NCBI GenBank assembly: GCA_003330885.1
Contig: CP030277.1
Coordinates: 2,530,001 to 2,594,000 of the forward strand
Length of the DNA stretch: 64,000 bases
Source: Rhodobiaceae bacterium
GTDB taxonomy: Bacteria > Pseudomonadota > Alphaproteobacteria > Parvibaculales > Parvibaculaceae
Direction: 5' to 3'
The notes under the pieces were generated by a model, which was not told where the DNA came from, ran no database searches, and saw only the letters and a list, made by a program, of their open reading frames with translations. Both the position numbers and the translations under genes were made by a program. Below are positions 46,915-56,959 of this stretch, piece by piece. Each line of letters opens with the position of its first letter. Positions within the stretch are counted from its first letter, which is position 1.

Positions 46915-49032
46915 TTAAGTCCCGTCGCTGACACGAGCCATCAAGGCCTCAGCAGCGAGCCTGCGGGCCTCTTGCTCAAGCCCGACAATGCGCAGCGCCT
47001 TCACTGTTTCAGAGAGTGTTTGCGGATGGGCTTGCCCCACACCACTGTCAGAAAGTGCCGCCATTGTAAGGAGTACAGTTTCGCCAACACGTTTCTGATC
47101 GCTTGCAAGATTCAATCGTTGGGTCACCGCAACCGGAGCAACCTCGCCCCCCGGCAAGCCACCAGAGACCAACAGCGCATCCCAGATCGACTCAGGCAGC
47201 TGCAGACCAAGCGCGTCCAACAACACAATTTCGAGCGCGGCAAAATCGCGAGCCGCACCGCCAGCGGCAAGATCAGTCAGCGCAGGTTGCAAAAATGAGG
47301 GGATGGGCGCCGGAGGAATGGCTTCGGCATTTGCGTCCGCCAACAGCGGCAGAGACGCACCGGCAACCGTGTTGGGATCAATGAGACGCAGGACGGCCTG
47401 AAGCTCTCGCACCTGTTGGGTATCGGCGGCAGCCCCTTCAAGAACAGAAAGCCACATACCCGCGCGCACACGATCCCCTAACTCGACAAAAGCGCGAACC
47501 GCCAGCGGCGCAAAAGAAGTCAGCACATTGGACGGCGGAACACTTGCAAGCGATCCACGATGCGCAGCAAGAGTAGCCGCATAAGCCTCCCCGCCTTTTT
47601 CACGGAAGAAGAGCATCGCCAATAGATCGGCCCGACCCGCTGGCACACGCTCGTCTAGCACCGCCTGATGAAACAGGGCCCGTCGGCGATAAGGCGAGGC
47701 AGGTTCAACACCGACACGCACCCCCGCCACATCTTCGCGTGTATAGGCAACTGCCAGATAAGCAGCCGCCATCTGGTCCCCATCAAGCAAGCCGAGAGCC
47801 GCAGCCCGCTCGGCAGCAGCAATCCGCACCTCAGGATCAAGTGCGCCCTCTTCAGCGACCGGCACCAACAAGGCGGGTACCAAACGCCCCACACCGTCAC
47901 CGGGAAGGGCACGCTGCGCGAGCCCCATCATCCGGTAGGTAAGAGGATCAAACAGGCGTGGTTCAGATGCATCCAGCGAAAGCCCGTCTGTCGCGGCAAC
48001 AGCCAATGAAAGGAAAAAGGGCGCATCAAGGCCCTGCTCGCGGGCAAGATCAACGGTGAGGTTCGCCGCCGCGGTCATGCCGCCAGAAATCTGGCAAAAA
48101 ATTGAGAGCTTAAGCGCAAATGCCGCCACGGGGTCGGTGCCTGGATCCCCGCCCACCGGCAAACCACCAAGCAGATTACAGGCTGCATCTCTCTCACCCG
48201 TAGCCAGCATCGCAAGTGCGAACTCCATAGCTGCTGCGGGCGTTGGCTGCGAAACACCGGCACGCGCGTACAGGCGCGCAATGTCATCAGAGCGCCCAGC
48301 CTCATTCAATCGTTGCAGCCGCAGTGCCAGCAGAGACGGGCCACCGCTCGTCCCCTGGGGAGGGCGTGCGCTTGTAAGCAACAATCGTCGTGAGAGTGCC
48401 CCCAGAACGTATGAATCCGTCGGCCCTGGCACCTGAACAATCAGCTGCTCAACAACCCGTCGGTCAGTGCCAGACCACATGGTCGTGCCCAAACCGCCAT
48501 TTCTGTCATCAAGCAAACCGACACTTGCTTCATCAACTTTACCGAGTGCACCGACTTCTATCCCGGTCCCCGCTTCGCCAGGGCGCGCACCGACAGCACG
48601 CGTGGGAAGATCACCACGCCCTCCAGCACTCGGACCAGCTGGGAAAAGCGTAACGGGGTCATTGGCCGGCGCGTCAAAGTCACTTGGCACCTCAGGCGCC
48701 GTACCGATACTTGGCGGCAAGATCCGAATGGGACCAGTTTGCACTTGTGGAGCGGCCGGAAACGCGTCCAGCGGGGCATCCACAGTCGCGTCCCAATCTG
48801 CCGGTGCCTCCAAAATCGGATCACCTGGCTCTGCAACCGGGCGCATCCCTTCTGAACCCGTCGCCTGGTCCTCGGCGCCAACCTCTTGATCCCGGTTAAA
48901 TGGCCAGCTCTGCTCTCGTGGAGGATTGCGGTCAAACGGCCAATCTTTGGAGGGCTCTTCTGCCAGAACCGGTCCCATGCAGGACACAAAGAACAGAAGG
49001 CCCGAAGCCCATGGCTGCCATGTTTGTTTCAT
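46915..49032 (-). CDS. Large periplasmic protein of unknown function
   Basis: A 705-residue protein not recognised by name. A signal peptide (MKQTWQPWASGLLFFVSCMG, cleavage near VLAEE) is followed by a Pro/Asp-rich low-complexity region to about residue 160, with two copies of a WPF(D/N)R motif at residues 31 and 43. The rest is Ala/Leu-rich and looks like a helical-repeat (TPR-like) array, for example LNEAGRSDDIARLYARAGVS and LDPEVRIAAAERAAALGLLD. No catalytic motif was seen. A similar large gene between xerD and aroK is common in this class. A 47-residue membrane-protein gene lies 12 bases upstream; xerD starts 4 bases downstream. Confidence 0.72.
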   Translation of the reverse strand: MKQTWQPWASGLLFFVSCMGPVLAEEPSKDWPFDRNPPREQSWPFNRDQEVGAEDQATGSEGMRPVAEPGDPILEAPADWDATVDAPLDAFPAAPQVQTGPIRILPPSIGTAPEVPSDFDAPANDPVTLFPAGPSAGGRGDLPTRAVGARPGEAGTGIEVGALGKVDEASVGLLDDRNGGLGTTMWSGTDRRVVEQLIVQVPGPTDSYVLGALSRRLLLTSARPPQGTSGGPSLLALRLQRLNEAGRSDDIARLYARAGVSQPTPAAAMEFALAMLATGERDAACNLLGGLPVGGDPGTDPVAAFALKLSIFCQISGGMTAAANLTVDLAREQGLDAPFFLSLAVAATDGLSLDASEPRLFDPLTYRMMGLAQRALPGDGVGRLVPALLVPVAEEGALDPEVRIAAAERAAALGLLDGDQMAAAYLAVAYTREDVAGVRVGVEPASPYRRRALFHQAVLDERVPAGRADLLAMLFFREKGGEAYAATLAAHRGSLASVPPSNVLTSFAPLAVRAFVELGDRVRAGMWLSVLEGAAADTQQVRELQAVLRLIDPNTVAGASLPLLADANAEAIPPAPIPSFLQPALTDLAAGGAARDFAALEIVLLDALGLQLPESIWDALLVSGGLPGGEVAPVAVTQRLNLASDQKRVGETVLLTMAALSDSGVGQAHPQTLSETVKALRIVGLEQEARRLAAEALMARVSDGT

Positions 49033-49044
49033 TGTCGATGTTGC

Positions 49045-49188
49045 CTAGCGGGGGAAAGTGTCGCTGGAGATCGTCTTCTCCACAGGGCTTGATGTAGGTG
49101 CCGTCGACTGGGCCAGATACACGACACCCGCGAACCCGGCTCCCGCCAGGATAACCAAGACCACCAGCCCTCGAACAAAACTCTTCAT
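49045..49188 (-). CDS. 47-residue single-pass membrane protein
   Basis: Short gene below usual size cut-offs. It encodes a basic start (MKSFVRGL), one strong membrane helix (VVLVILAGAGFAGVVYLA) and a hydrophilic tail rich in Ser, Thr and Pro ending DTFPR. GGGG CCG precedes the ATG at 49188, and GGAG lies slightly further upstream. It ends 12 bases before the start of the 705-residue periplasmic protein and reads in the same direction, so the two are probably co-expressed. Its tail would face the periplasm. Function unknown. Confidence 0.65.
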   Translation of the reverse strand: MKSFVRGLVVLVILAGAGFAGVVYLAQSTAPTSSPVEKTISSDTFPR

Positions 49189-49447
49189 CGGCCCCATCTC
49201 CAACTGATCTTTACGGCCCTAGCAGATACCAGCACCCTTAAAAGGGCTTAGCAGGCAAACGACAGACACTCAGGCTTCCAGTCTGACTTATTGTGCACAT
49301 TTGGCCAAATTAGGGCATATCGGAAAGAAGGCTGAAACCTCTGCAAGAGTGCTCTAAGATGGCCCAAACAGTCTGTTTTCAGCAGATAGATACGAACATG
49401 ACCGCAGCGCCCAGGAGCGCGGCAGGTTACAAGCAACAGGTGATTCC

Positions 49448-50071
49448 ATGAGCGGCACCCAGCCGCTGAAAAGCAAACCGCCGGCCCATGACGCTGCGCG
49501 GAAATCTGAGGAAGCCACTTCCGTCGCAATGGCGCTCGGAAGCCGGTCAATTGTGCTCGTGGGTCTCATGGGCGCAGGCAAAACCACTGTGGGACGCCGC
49601 CTAGCAAACCGCCTGGATCTGCCCTTCGTCGATGCCGACACGGAAATCGAAAAAGCAGCTGGCTCCAGCATTGCAGACATATTCAAGGAATTTGGGGAAG
49701 CCCACTTCCGCGACGGGGAGCAGCGGGTCATCCATCGCCTGCTTGGCGAGGGACCGCAGATTCTGGCAACCGGCGGCGGGGCCTTTATGAACCCCGCGAC
49801 GAGGAAAGCCACCCAAGAGAACGGCATCTCTATCTGGCTAAAAGCAGATCTGGACGTCCTCATGAAACGGGTTTCCAGACGATCTCATCGGCCCCTTTTG
49901 CAAAATGACGACCCGGAAGCCGTCATGAAACGCTTGATCGATGAGCGCTACCCTATATATGCGACAGCTGATCTGAGTATAGACAGCAAAGAAGGTCCCC
50001 ACGACGCGGTCGTTGACGAAATTGTCCACGCACTCGCCATCGAGCTGAAATGCGGTGGGACGGAGACATAG
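49448..50071 (+). CDS. aroK: Shikimate kinase
   Basis: Phosphorylates shikimate in aromatic amino-acid synthesis. P-loop LVGLMGAGKTTVGRRLA, shikimate-binding FVDADTEIEKAAG, FGEAHFRDGE and ATGGGAFMNP are intact. A leader of about 30 hydrophilic residues precedes the domain, so an internal start (near MALGSRSIVLVG) is possible. It is 5 bases upstream of aroB, the classical aroKB pair. Confidence 0.95.
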   Translation: MSGTQPLKSKPPAHDAARKSEEATSVAMALGSRSIVLVGLMGAGKTTVGRRLANRLDLPFVDADTEIEKAAGSSIADIFKEFGEAHFRDGEQRVIHRLLGEGPQILATGGGAFMNPATRKATQENGISIWLKADLDVLMKRVSRRSHRPLLQNDDPEAVMKRLIDERYPIYATADLSIDSKEGPHDAVVDEIVHALAIELKCGGTET

Positions 50072-50076
50072 AGTAA

Positions 50077-51198
50077 ATGACAAGCCTCACTGCAGACAAA
50101 GTCACGGTCGATCTTGGAGACCGCGCCTACGATATTCTTGTGGGGCCGGACCTGATCGCCAACGCCGGCGTTCATATCGCCCCACTCCTGAAGCGAGGAC
50201 GGGTTGTCGTCGTGACAGATCAGAATGTTGCGGACCAACATCTCGCCACGCTTGAGACAGGCCTGAAGGCCGCTGACATCACGTCAAATGCTTTCATCTT
50301 GCCGGCAGGCGAGAAGACGAAAAACTTTGATCAGCTGCAATCCCTCTTGAGAGACCTGCTCGACGCGGGTGTCGAACGCGGCGATTTGATCATTGCCCTT
50401 GGCGGCGGCGTGATCGGTGACCTGACCGGCTTTGCTGCAAGCGTGCTGCGCCGTGGCGTGGACTTCGCACAGATCCCCACAAGCTTGCTCGCCCAAGTGG
50501 ACAGCTCTGTCGGCGGCAAAACCGGCATCAATGTTCCACAGGGCAAAAACCTGGTCGGCGCTTTCCACCAACCGAGATTGGTACTGGCTGACATCTCGGC
50601 GCTAACGACACTTCCTCAGCGCGAACTGCGGGCGGGCTACGCGGAAGTCGTCAAATATGGATTGATCGACGACGCGCCCTTCTTCAACTGGCTGGAAGCA
50701 AATGTCGAAAAACTGATGGCCGGGGACCCACAAGCATTGACCCAGGCCATTGTCAAAAGTTGCCAGTCAAAGGCCCGCATTGTCGCGCAGGACGAACGCG
50801 AGGGGGGCGTACGCGCACTCCTCAACTTAGGCCACACCTTCGGTCACGCGCTGGAAGCAGCAACGGGGTTTTCAGACCGTCTGATCCACGGCGAAGGCGT
50901 TGCTATTGGCATGGGGCTGGCCTTCAACCTGTCGGCGAAGCTCGGGCTCTGCTCCGGTCAGGATGCGACCCGCGCCGCCCAACACATGGAAGCCGCGGGC
51001 CTGCCGACAAAACTCTCAGACATTCCTGGCGACCTGCCGGGCCCTGAGCGGCTGATCGAACTGATGGGGCAGGACAAAAAGGTTGTCGACGGCACTCTCA
51101 CTTTCATCCTGGCAAGAGGCATTGGCAGTGCGTTCATCACCCGTGATGTAAGCAGCAGCGACCTGCTCGACTTTATGACTGACCAAAAGGCCGTCTGA
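50077..51198 (+). CDS. aroB: 3-dehydroquinate synthase
   Basis: Second step of the shikimate pathway, an NAD- and metal-dependent cyclase. The signature ALGGGVIGDLTGFAASVLRRG, the following SLLAQVDSSVGGKTGINV and the metal-binding LGHTFGHALEA are present. 373 residues. Its stop codon overlaps the next start (TGATG), coupling it to the CNNM gene. Confidence 0.97.
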   Translation: MTSLTADKVTVDLGDRAYDILVGPDLIANAGVHIAPLLKRGRVVVVTDQNVADQHLATLETGLKAADITSNAFILPAGEKTKNFDQLQSLLRDLLDAGVERGDLIIALGGGVIGDLTGFAASVLRRGVDFAQIPTSLLAQVDSSVGGKTGINVPQGKNLVGAFHQPRLVLADISALTTLPQRELRAGYAEVVKYGLIDDAPFFNWLEANVEKLMAGDPQALTQAIVKSCQSKARIVAQDEREGGVRALLNLGHTFGHALEAATGFSDRLIHGEGVAIGMGLAFNLSAKLGLCSGQDATRAAQHMEAAGLPTKLSDIPGDLPGPERLIELMGQDKKVVDGTLTFILARGIGSAFITRDVSSSDLLDFMTDQKAV

Positions 51199-52481
51199 TG
51201 GACACCATCGACCTCATTCTGACACTCATCAGCATCTTTATTCTGTTGTGCCTCTCTGGGTTCTTTTCAGGGTCCGAGACAGCCCTGACCGCTGCCTCCC
51301 GCGCGCGGATGCATCATCTGAGCGAAAATGGGGACAAGCGCGCCAAACGCGTACAGAAGCTGACCGAAGACAGAGAGAGACTGATTGGCGCCATTCTACT
51401 CGGCAACAATTTGGTCAATATCCTCGCCTCAGCGCTCGCTACCAGCCTGCTCATCTACTTCTTTGGGGATGCCGGTGTTGTCTACGCGACCCTGGTTATG
51501 ACCGCTCTGGTCTTGATCTTTGCGGAAGTCATGCCCAAGACCTATGCAATATCTCACACAGACCGTATGGCTCTCGCCGTCGCGCCGATTATTGGATTTG
51601 TTGTACGCGTCTTTGCGCCCATCACCACCACCATTGCCTTTATCGTGCAACGAACCCTTGGCCTTTTCGGCGTGTCGACAGACGGCGCCGACCATGCCCT
51701 TTCCGTTCATGACGAATTGCGCGGGGCCATCAATCTGCACCACCAGGAAGGCCAGGTGGTCAAGCGCGATAAGGACATGCTCGGCGGCATCCTCGACCTC
51801 AGCGAGCTTGAGGTCGAAGAGATTATGGTGCATCGAAAAAATATGATCATGGTGGATGCCGATCAGCCTGCCATCGACATCATTCGCGAAGTGATGCAAA
51901 GCCCGCATACCCGCATCCCTCTCTGGCAGGGTGAGCCCGAGAACATTGTCGGTGTTCTGCATGCCAAAGACCTGCTGCGCGCCATTGCCGGTGATGAGGC
52001 TGATCCAGATACGCTCGACATCTTAAGTCTCGCGACCAAACCCTGGTTCGTGCCTGAGACCACGAGTGTTCAGGGTCAGCTCAATGCCTTTCTGCGCATG
52101 AAGACGCACTTCGCCCTCGTCGTTGATGAATATGGTGGCCTGATGGGCCTCGTGACCCTGGAAGATATTCTTGAAGAGATTGTCGGCGACATTGCTGACG
52201 AACATGACATCGACTTTATTGACGTCAATCGAGAGGCCGACGGATCTGTGCTGGTCGACGGCACTGTGACCATCCGCGATCTCAATCGCAATATGGACTG
52301 GTCGCTACCTGACGAAGAGGCAACCACCATTGCCGGGCTCGTCATCCATGAAGCCCAGACCATCCCTGAAAAGGGACAGGCCTTCACCTTTCATGGGTTC
52401 CGCTTCACCATTGAAGAAAAGCAGCGAAATCAACTCACAAAACTGCGCGTCCGGCCCGTCAAAACAACAGCACCCGTTTAA
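51198..52481 (+). CDS. CNNM/CorC family membrane protein with CBS domains
   Basis: A 427-residue protein formerly called hemolysin-like. The DUF21/CNNM domain with four membrane segments (about residues 1-190) contains FFSGSETALTAASRARMHHL and LGNNLVNILASALAT. Two CBS domains (about residues 205-335, with MVHRKNMIMVD and VVDEYGGLMGLVTLEDILEE) and a C-terminal CorC/HlyC domain follow. Family members are Mg2+/Co2+ transporters or regulators. Placement after aroB is conserved in related genomes. It ends overlapping bolA by 4 bases tail to tail. Confidence 0.92.
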   Translation: MDTIDLILTLISIFILLCLSGFFSGSETALTAASRARMHHLSENGDKRAKRVQKLTEDRERLIGAILLGNNLVNILASALATSLLIYFFGDAGVVYATLVMTALVLIFAEVMPKTYAISHTDRMALAVAPIIGFVVRVFAPITTTIAFIVQRTLGLFGVSTDGADHALSVHDELRGAINLHHQEGQVVKRDKDMLGGILDLSELEVEEIMVHRKNMIMVDADQPAIDIIREVMQSPHTRIPLWQGEPENIVGVLHAKDLLRAIAGDEADPDTLDILSLATKPWFVPETTSVQGQLNAFLRMKTHFALVVDEYGGLMGLVTLEDILEEIVGDIADEHDIDFIDVNREADGSVLVDGTVTIRDLNRNMDWSLPDEEATTIAGLVIHEAQTIPEKGQAFTFHGFRFTIEEKQRNQLTKLRVRPVKTTAPV

Positions 52482-52753
52482 GCACGGTCCTCTTCTGGCG
52501 TCAGCGTTTTCAGCTGCATCGCATGCACCCGATCGGCGAGCAGATCGGCCAAGAGCGCATTGACCCGACGGTGACGCGCCACCCGGTTTTCCCCTTCAAA
52601 AAGGGACGAGACGATGGTCAGATGGAAATGTGTCTCCCCCTCAGGCCGTGCGCCTGCGTGCCCGGCATGAAGGTGAGATTTGTCTGCGACCTCCAGCCTC
52701 ACCGGCTGAAGCGCTTCACTAACGATTTCCTCGATTTGTTCTGCTATAGTCAT
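52478..52753 (-). CDS. BolA family protein
   Basis: A 91-residue BolA-like protein, a partner of monothiol glutaredoxins in iron-sulphur handling or a stress-linked regulator. The core is VADKSHLHAGHAGARPEGET, then FHLTIVSSLFEGENRVARHR and the closing LLADRVHAMQLKTLTPEE. ATG at 52753 has GAGGG at good spacing; the long open frame continuing to 53374 runs antisense through the DnaJ-like gene and is not real. Divergent from the DnaJ-like gene. Confidence 0.93.
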   Translation of the reverse strand: MTIAEQIEEIVSEALQPVRLEVADKSHLHAGHAGARPEGETHFHLTIVSSLFEGENRVARHRRVNALLADLLADRVHAMQLKTLTPEEDRA

Positions 52754-52851
52754 CCACCCTCTTAACTCTGTGCTGGTACAGTGCGAAACATCACTGCTGG
52801 TATAGACTAAGTACAGACATAGTCCGAAGATTTGAAACGAGAGCTGCTCCT

Positions 52852-53457
52852 GTGAATTCCACGTCAAAATATTTCGATTCGATCCGGATCGCGCCTCAGA
52901 AAAAGAAGAAAGAAAAAAAGGCCAACCGCCCCTGCGAATGGCCTGATTGCACCTCAACGGCGCCTCACCGCGCGCCCAAAGGCCGCAATTCAGAGGGCCA
53001 ATATGCCTGGTTCTGTGAGAGCCATATCCGCGAATACAACAAAAACTACAATTTCTTCGCCAATATGAGTGAGGATGAAGTCCGCGGATATCAGGAGCAA
53101 AACCGGACCGGACACCGTCCCACCTGGAAAATGGGCATGAATCCCGAAGGGTCTGGCGGCGCCAGGTTCCAGGCTGACCCAGCGTTCGCCGACACTTTTG
53201 GGTTTTTCGGGGAAAATGACCCCTACAAGGAAAACGCAGACGGCACACGCAAGCGCCCACCACGCAATGCAGAGAAAAAAGCCTTGCTGGAGCTTGGTCT
53301 TGACGAGACCGCCACGATGAACGACATAAAGACCCGCTACAAAGAGCTTGTGAAGAAGTTTCACCCCGACACAAATGGGGGCGACCGGGCTGCTGAAGAC
53401 CGGCTCCAGAAAGTCATCCAGGCACACGACTACCTGAAAAAGAGTGGCTTCTGCTGA
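52852..53457 (+). CDS. DnaJ-domain protein with N-terminal Cys-rich region
   Basis: A 201-residue protein with a C-terminal J domain (about residues 140-200). The HPD motif is KKFHPDTNGGDRAAE, with ALLELGLDETATMNDIKTRY before it. The N-terminal half has CEWPDCTSTAPHRAPKG and AWFCESHIREYNKNYNFF, a conserved Cys/His cluster that may bind zinc. It is a DnaK co-chaperone of narrow function rather than DnaJ itself. Start GTG at 52852. The order bolA - this gene - cobS - cobT is widespread in alphaproteobacteria; why it neighbours cobaltochelatase is unknown. Confidence 0.9.
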   Translation: MNSTSKYFDSIRIAPQKKKKEKKANRPCEWPDCTSTAPHRAPKGRNSEGQYAWFCESHIREYNKNYNFFANMSEDEVRGYQEQNRTGHRPTWKMGMNPEGSGGARFQADPAFADTFGFFGENDPYKENADGTRKRPPRNAEKKALLELGLDETATMNDIKTRYKELVKKFHPDTNGGDRAAEDRLQKVIQAHDYLKKSGFC

Positions 53458-53682
53458 TCTCCTGCCGCGCTTTTTGAAGCATTTGCAGGTGAGCAGAAAC
53501 GCTGCCCCATCGGCGAATGCGACAGGATAGAAAGTTTCGCACGGTTGTAGATCTAAGAGATCACGCAGCCAGCGCAGCCCGCCTTGCCAATTTGCAAGCT
53601 AGGGCGAACACGTTTGAACGTGAGATACTATCGGCTGGCTTTGTTGTTTTCAGCCAGACAATGGGAAAGAGAGAAGAGCAGA

Positions 53683-54678
53683 ATGGAAGCGGAAGTACAG
53701 GGCAATTTGTCAGTTGAAGGCCCGGACACAACGGTGAAAGTCCGCGAGGCTTTCGGCATTGATATTGATATGGAAGTGCCCGCATTTTCAGAGCGCAGCG
53801 AATATGTGCCTGATTTCGATGAGAACTACCTCTTCGATCGCGAGACAACCCTAGCCATTCTTGCAGGCTTTGCTTTTAACCGACGCGTAATGGTCCAAGG
53901 CTATCACGGCACAGGGAAATCCACCCATATCGAGCAGGTCGCTGCCCGCCTGAACTGGCCCTGTATCCGCGTCAACTTGGACAGCCACATCAGCCGGATC
54001 GATCTGATCGGGAAAGACGCTATTGTCCTGAAAGAAGGCAAACAGGTAACCGAATTCCGCGAAGGCCTACTTCCTTGGGCTCTGCAGCACCCCGTCGCGC
54101 TCGTATTCGACGAATATGATGCCGGCCGTCCAGACGTCATGTTTGTGATCCAACGGGTTCTCGAAGTTCAAGGCAAGCTCACCCTGCTCGACCAGAACAA
54201 GGTGATCCGTCCGAACGATCATTTCCGTCTTTTCGCAACGGCAAACACCATCGGCCTTGGCGACACAAGCGGCCTCTATCACGGAACACAGCAAATCAAC
54301 CAGGGTCAGATGGACCGCTGGAACATCGTGACCGTGCTGAACTACCTGAGCCATGATGTGGAAACAGACATCATACTCGCCAAGGCACAAGCCTACGCCA
54401 AAACGGAAGAAGGCAAAGCAACCGTTTCTTCCATGGTCCGCGTTGCAGACCTGACCCGTGCCGCCTTCATCCAAGGCGACATCTCCACTGTGATGAGTCC
54501 GCGGACCGTGCTCACCTGGGCGGAGAATGCAGAGATCTTCAATGATGTTGGCTTCGCCTTCCGCGTAACGTTCCTCAACAAATGTGATGAGCTCGAGCGG
54601 GCAACCGTTGCTGAGTTCTATCAACGCTGCTTCGGGGAAGATCTGCCAGATAGCGCCGCAAAAATCATGGTGGCCTGA
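53683..54678 (+). CDS. cobS: Cobaltochelatase subunit CobS
   Basis: AAA+ subunit of the aerobic cobaltochelatase that, with CobT and CobN, inserts cobalt into hydrogenobyrinate diamide. Walker [21 protein letters not shown], Walker [18 protein letters not shown] and sensor [11 protein letters not shown] are intact. The start at 53683 (MEAEVQGN) fits the family; the frame is open from 53584. 331 residues, full length. cobN is not in the window. Confidence 0.95.
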   Translation: MEAEVQGNLSVEGPDTTVKVREAFGIDIDMEVPAFSERSEYVPDFDENYLFDRETTLAILAGFAFNRRVMVQGYHGTGKSTHIEQVAARLNWPCIRVNLDSHISRIDLIGKDAIVLKEGKQVTEFREGLLPWALQHPVALVFDEYDAGRPDVMFVIQRVLEVQGKLTLLDQNKVIRPNDHFRLFATANTIGLGDTSGLYHGTQQINQGQMDRWNIVTVLNYLSHDVETDIILAKAQAYAKTEEGKATVSSMVRVADLTRAAFIQGDISTVMSPRTVLTWAENAEIFNDVGFAFRVTFLNKCDELERATVAEFYQRCFGEDLPDSAAKIMVA

Positions 54679-54718
54679 GCATTACGCTTAGAGCTGCCGG
54701 GATCTAAGGATCGCGCCC

Positions 54719-56665
54719 ATGCAAAATAAGGAAGGTCCGGTCGAACCGTTCAAACGAGCTTTGACGGCGGCCATGAAGACCATCGCTGAGCAGGAAGAAC
54801 TGGCCGTGACCTTTGGCACGGAACCACCGGGACTTCGTGGGCTTCGCGCGCGCCTTCCCTTGCCAAGCCGGGAGCTGGAAGCCGGTGAAGTTGCAGAAGT
54901 ACGTGGCTTCTCTGACGCCTATGCCCTTCGCCTTGCCCACCATGATGCTGAAGTGGATTCCAGACTGGCACCTGATGGCAGCAATGCCCGCGCCATTTTT
55001 GACGCGGTTGAACAGGCCCGCGTGGAAGCCATTGGCGCTACGCAAATGTCCGGCATGGGTGACAATCTGACGGCAGCGCTTGAAAAACGCTGCAAGGCGC
55101 GTGGCTACGACAAGATCACAAACAAAGACGAAGCGCCCCTTGCTGAAGCCGTCGCCATGATGGCGCGTGAAAAGCTGACCGGCGCGCCCGTTCCTGACGC
55201 AGCGCAGAACCTGGTCGATTTCTGGCGCCCCTGGATTGAAGAGAAAGCCTCCGGCGATCTTGAGCGTCTGGGTGAGGTTCTTGAAGATCAGGAAGCCTTC
55301 GCCAAAGTGATGCGCGATGTCCTTACTGATCTTGAGATGGGTGACGAGCTGGGCGACAGCCCTGATGATGCCGACGACGAGCAAGACGGTGAAGAAGGCG
55401 GCGAAGATCAGCCCGACGACAATGCTGAGGCCGGCGAAGCAGAACAGCCTGAAGGCGCCAGCGCCGAACAAGCCGAAATGGCTGAAGGCGACGGTGAAGA
55501 AGGGGAAGAGCAGCTCGTTGAAGTCGATGCCGACGACATGCCGGCCGACGGCGAAGACATGGAAGATATGGGCGACGGCAATCAGCCTTGGCGTCCAGAC
55601 GGGATGGATGAAGCTGCGCGCGCACCGTCCTACAAAGTCTTTACCCAGACCTATGACGAAGTCATCAGCGCGGAAGATCTGTGCGACCTGGAAGAGCTTA
55701 CCCGGCTGCGTCAATATCTCGACCAACAGCTTCATCAACTCCATGGCGTCGTCTCACGACTTGCCAACCGGCTGCAACGCAAATTGATGGCGAAGCAGAA
55801 CCGCACCTGGGAGTTTGACCTGGAAGAAGGCATTCTGGATGCCGCGCGGCTGACCCGCGCCATCACAGATCCCATGATGCCCCTTGCCTACAAAATGGAG
55901 AACGACACAGAGTTTCGCGACACGGTTGTGACCCTCCTCCTCGACAATTCAGGCTCTATGCGCGGGCGCCCCATCACGGTCGCAGCTCTTTGCGCAGACA
56001 TTCTCGCGCGCACACTGGAACGCTGCGGCGTGAAAGTAGAAATCCTTGGCTTCACGACCCGCGCCTGGAAAGGCGGACAGGCCCGTGAAAAATGGCTCGC
56101 GGAAGGCAAACCCGGCAACCCGGGCCGCCTCAATGATCTGCGTCACATCATCTACAAGTCGGCCGACAGTCCGTGGCGCCGCGCGCGACGCAATCTGGGT
56201 CTAATGATGCGCGAAGGCCTTTTGAAAGAAAACATTGATGGTGAAGCGCTCATCTGGGCCCACAACCGTCTGTTGGCACGTCCTGAACACCGCAAAATCA
56301 TGATGGTGATCTCGGATGGGGCACCGGTCGACGACAGCACCCTGTCAGTCAATGCAGGCAACTATCTCGAACGCCATCTGCGCCAGGTGATCGAGGACAT
56401 TGAGACCCGCTCACCGGTTGAGCTCATCGCCATCGGCATCGGCCATGATGTGACCCGCTACTATGAACGTGCCGTCACCATCATCGATGCTGAGCAACTG
56501 GGCGGGGCCATGACTGACAAGCTCGCCGAACTGTTTGATGAAAAGACGGGGCCTCAAGGCCGCAAGCAGGATCGGCAGAATGCCGCCAAGCGACCTGCAG
56601 GCAAAGGCCCAAGCTCTCTAAGCAAGACCAGCTTTCAGGACGTTGCCGCCGCGCGCCGGGGGTAG
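54719..56665 (+). CDS. cobT: Cobaltochelatase subunit CobT
   Basis: Partner of CobS in aerobic cobalt insertion. A conserved N-terminal part ([20 protein letters not shown]) is followed by a strongly acidic linker (about residues 215-285, dense in Asp, Glu, Gly) and a C-terminal von Willebrand A domain with the metal-site motif [20 protein letters not shown]. 648 residues, full length. AAGGA precedes the ATG, 40 bases after cobS. The acidic linker is normal for the family. Confidence 0.95.
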   Translation: MQNKEGPVEPFKRALTAAMKTIAEQEELAVTFGTEPPGLRGLRARLPLPSRELEAGEVAEVRGFSDAYALRLAHHDAEVDSRLAPDGSNARAIFDAVEQARVEAIGATQMSGMGDNLTAALEKRCKARGYDKITNKDEAPLAEAVAMMAREKLTGAPVPDAAQNLVDFWRPWIEEKASGDLERLGEVLEDQEAFAKVMRDVLTDLEMGDELGDSPDDADDEQDGEEGGEDQPDDNAEAGEAEQPEGASAEQAEMAEGDGEEGEEQLVEVDADDMPADGEDMEDMGDGNQPWRPDGMDEAARAPSYKVFTQTYDEVISAEDLCDLEELTRLRQYLDQQLHQLHGVVSRLANRLQRKLMAKQNRTWEFDLEEGILDAARLTRAITDPMMPLAYKMENDTEFRDTVVTLLLDNSGSMRGRPITVAALCADILARTLERCGVKVEILGFTTRAWKGGQAREKWLAEGKPGNPGRLNDLRHIIYKSADSPWRRARRNLGLMMREGLLKENIDGEALIWAHNRLLARPEHRKIMMVISDGAPVDDSTLSVNAGNYLERHLRQVIEDIETRSPVELIAIGIGHDVTRYYERAVTIIDAEQLGGAMTDKLAELFDEKTGPQGRKQDRQNAAKRPAGKGPSSLSKTSFQDVAAARRG

Positions 56666-56689
56666 CACGCCTTAAGAGTACTCTCCATC

Positions 56690-56775
56690 TTCACCCTCGG
56701 GCCCAGACCCGAGGGTCCAAGTAACATCTCAGCTCTGTATGGATCCTCGTGTCGAGCACAAGGATGACAGGAGAA
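56690..56775. repeat. REP-like bipartite palindromic element after cobT
   Basis: A perfect hairpin ACCCTCGGG / CCCGAGGGT (56693-56716) followed by TCCA; about 25 bases later TGGATCCTCG...GAGCACAAGGATGACA, which is a diverged inverted copy of the first arm. The pair resembles REP-type elements widespread in alphaproteobacterial intergenic regions. No T-run, though it may still help end cobT transcripts. Confidence 0.6.
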
Positions 56776-56959
56776 TTGGGAACCTCGCGGGCCAATGCAC
56801 CCGTTGACCGCATAGAATATTTCCCAATTTCCCTCGCGTCTCCTTAAAAAAAGACGCCACGTCAACCGCCTCATGCAACGCGCTTTGCGCCAGGTCCACT
56901 TGTTTCTCTTGCTCAATTTCCCCAAATACATCCACTGGATGCTTTTAGGAGAAATGATC

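Noticed and set aside
52754-53374. Long N-terminal extension of BolA
   Set aside because: The extension runs antisense through the J-domain gene; the real BolA start with a ribosome-binding site is at 52753.
54704-55744. 346-codon minus-strand frame over cobT
   Set aside because: It mirrors the acidic linker of CobT, which gives Phe/Leu-rich pseudo-membrane sequence on the opposite strand.
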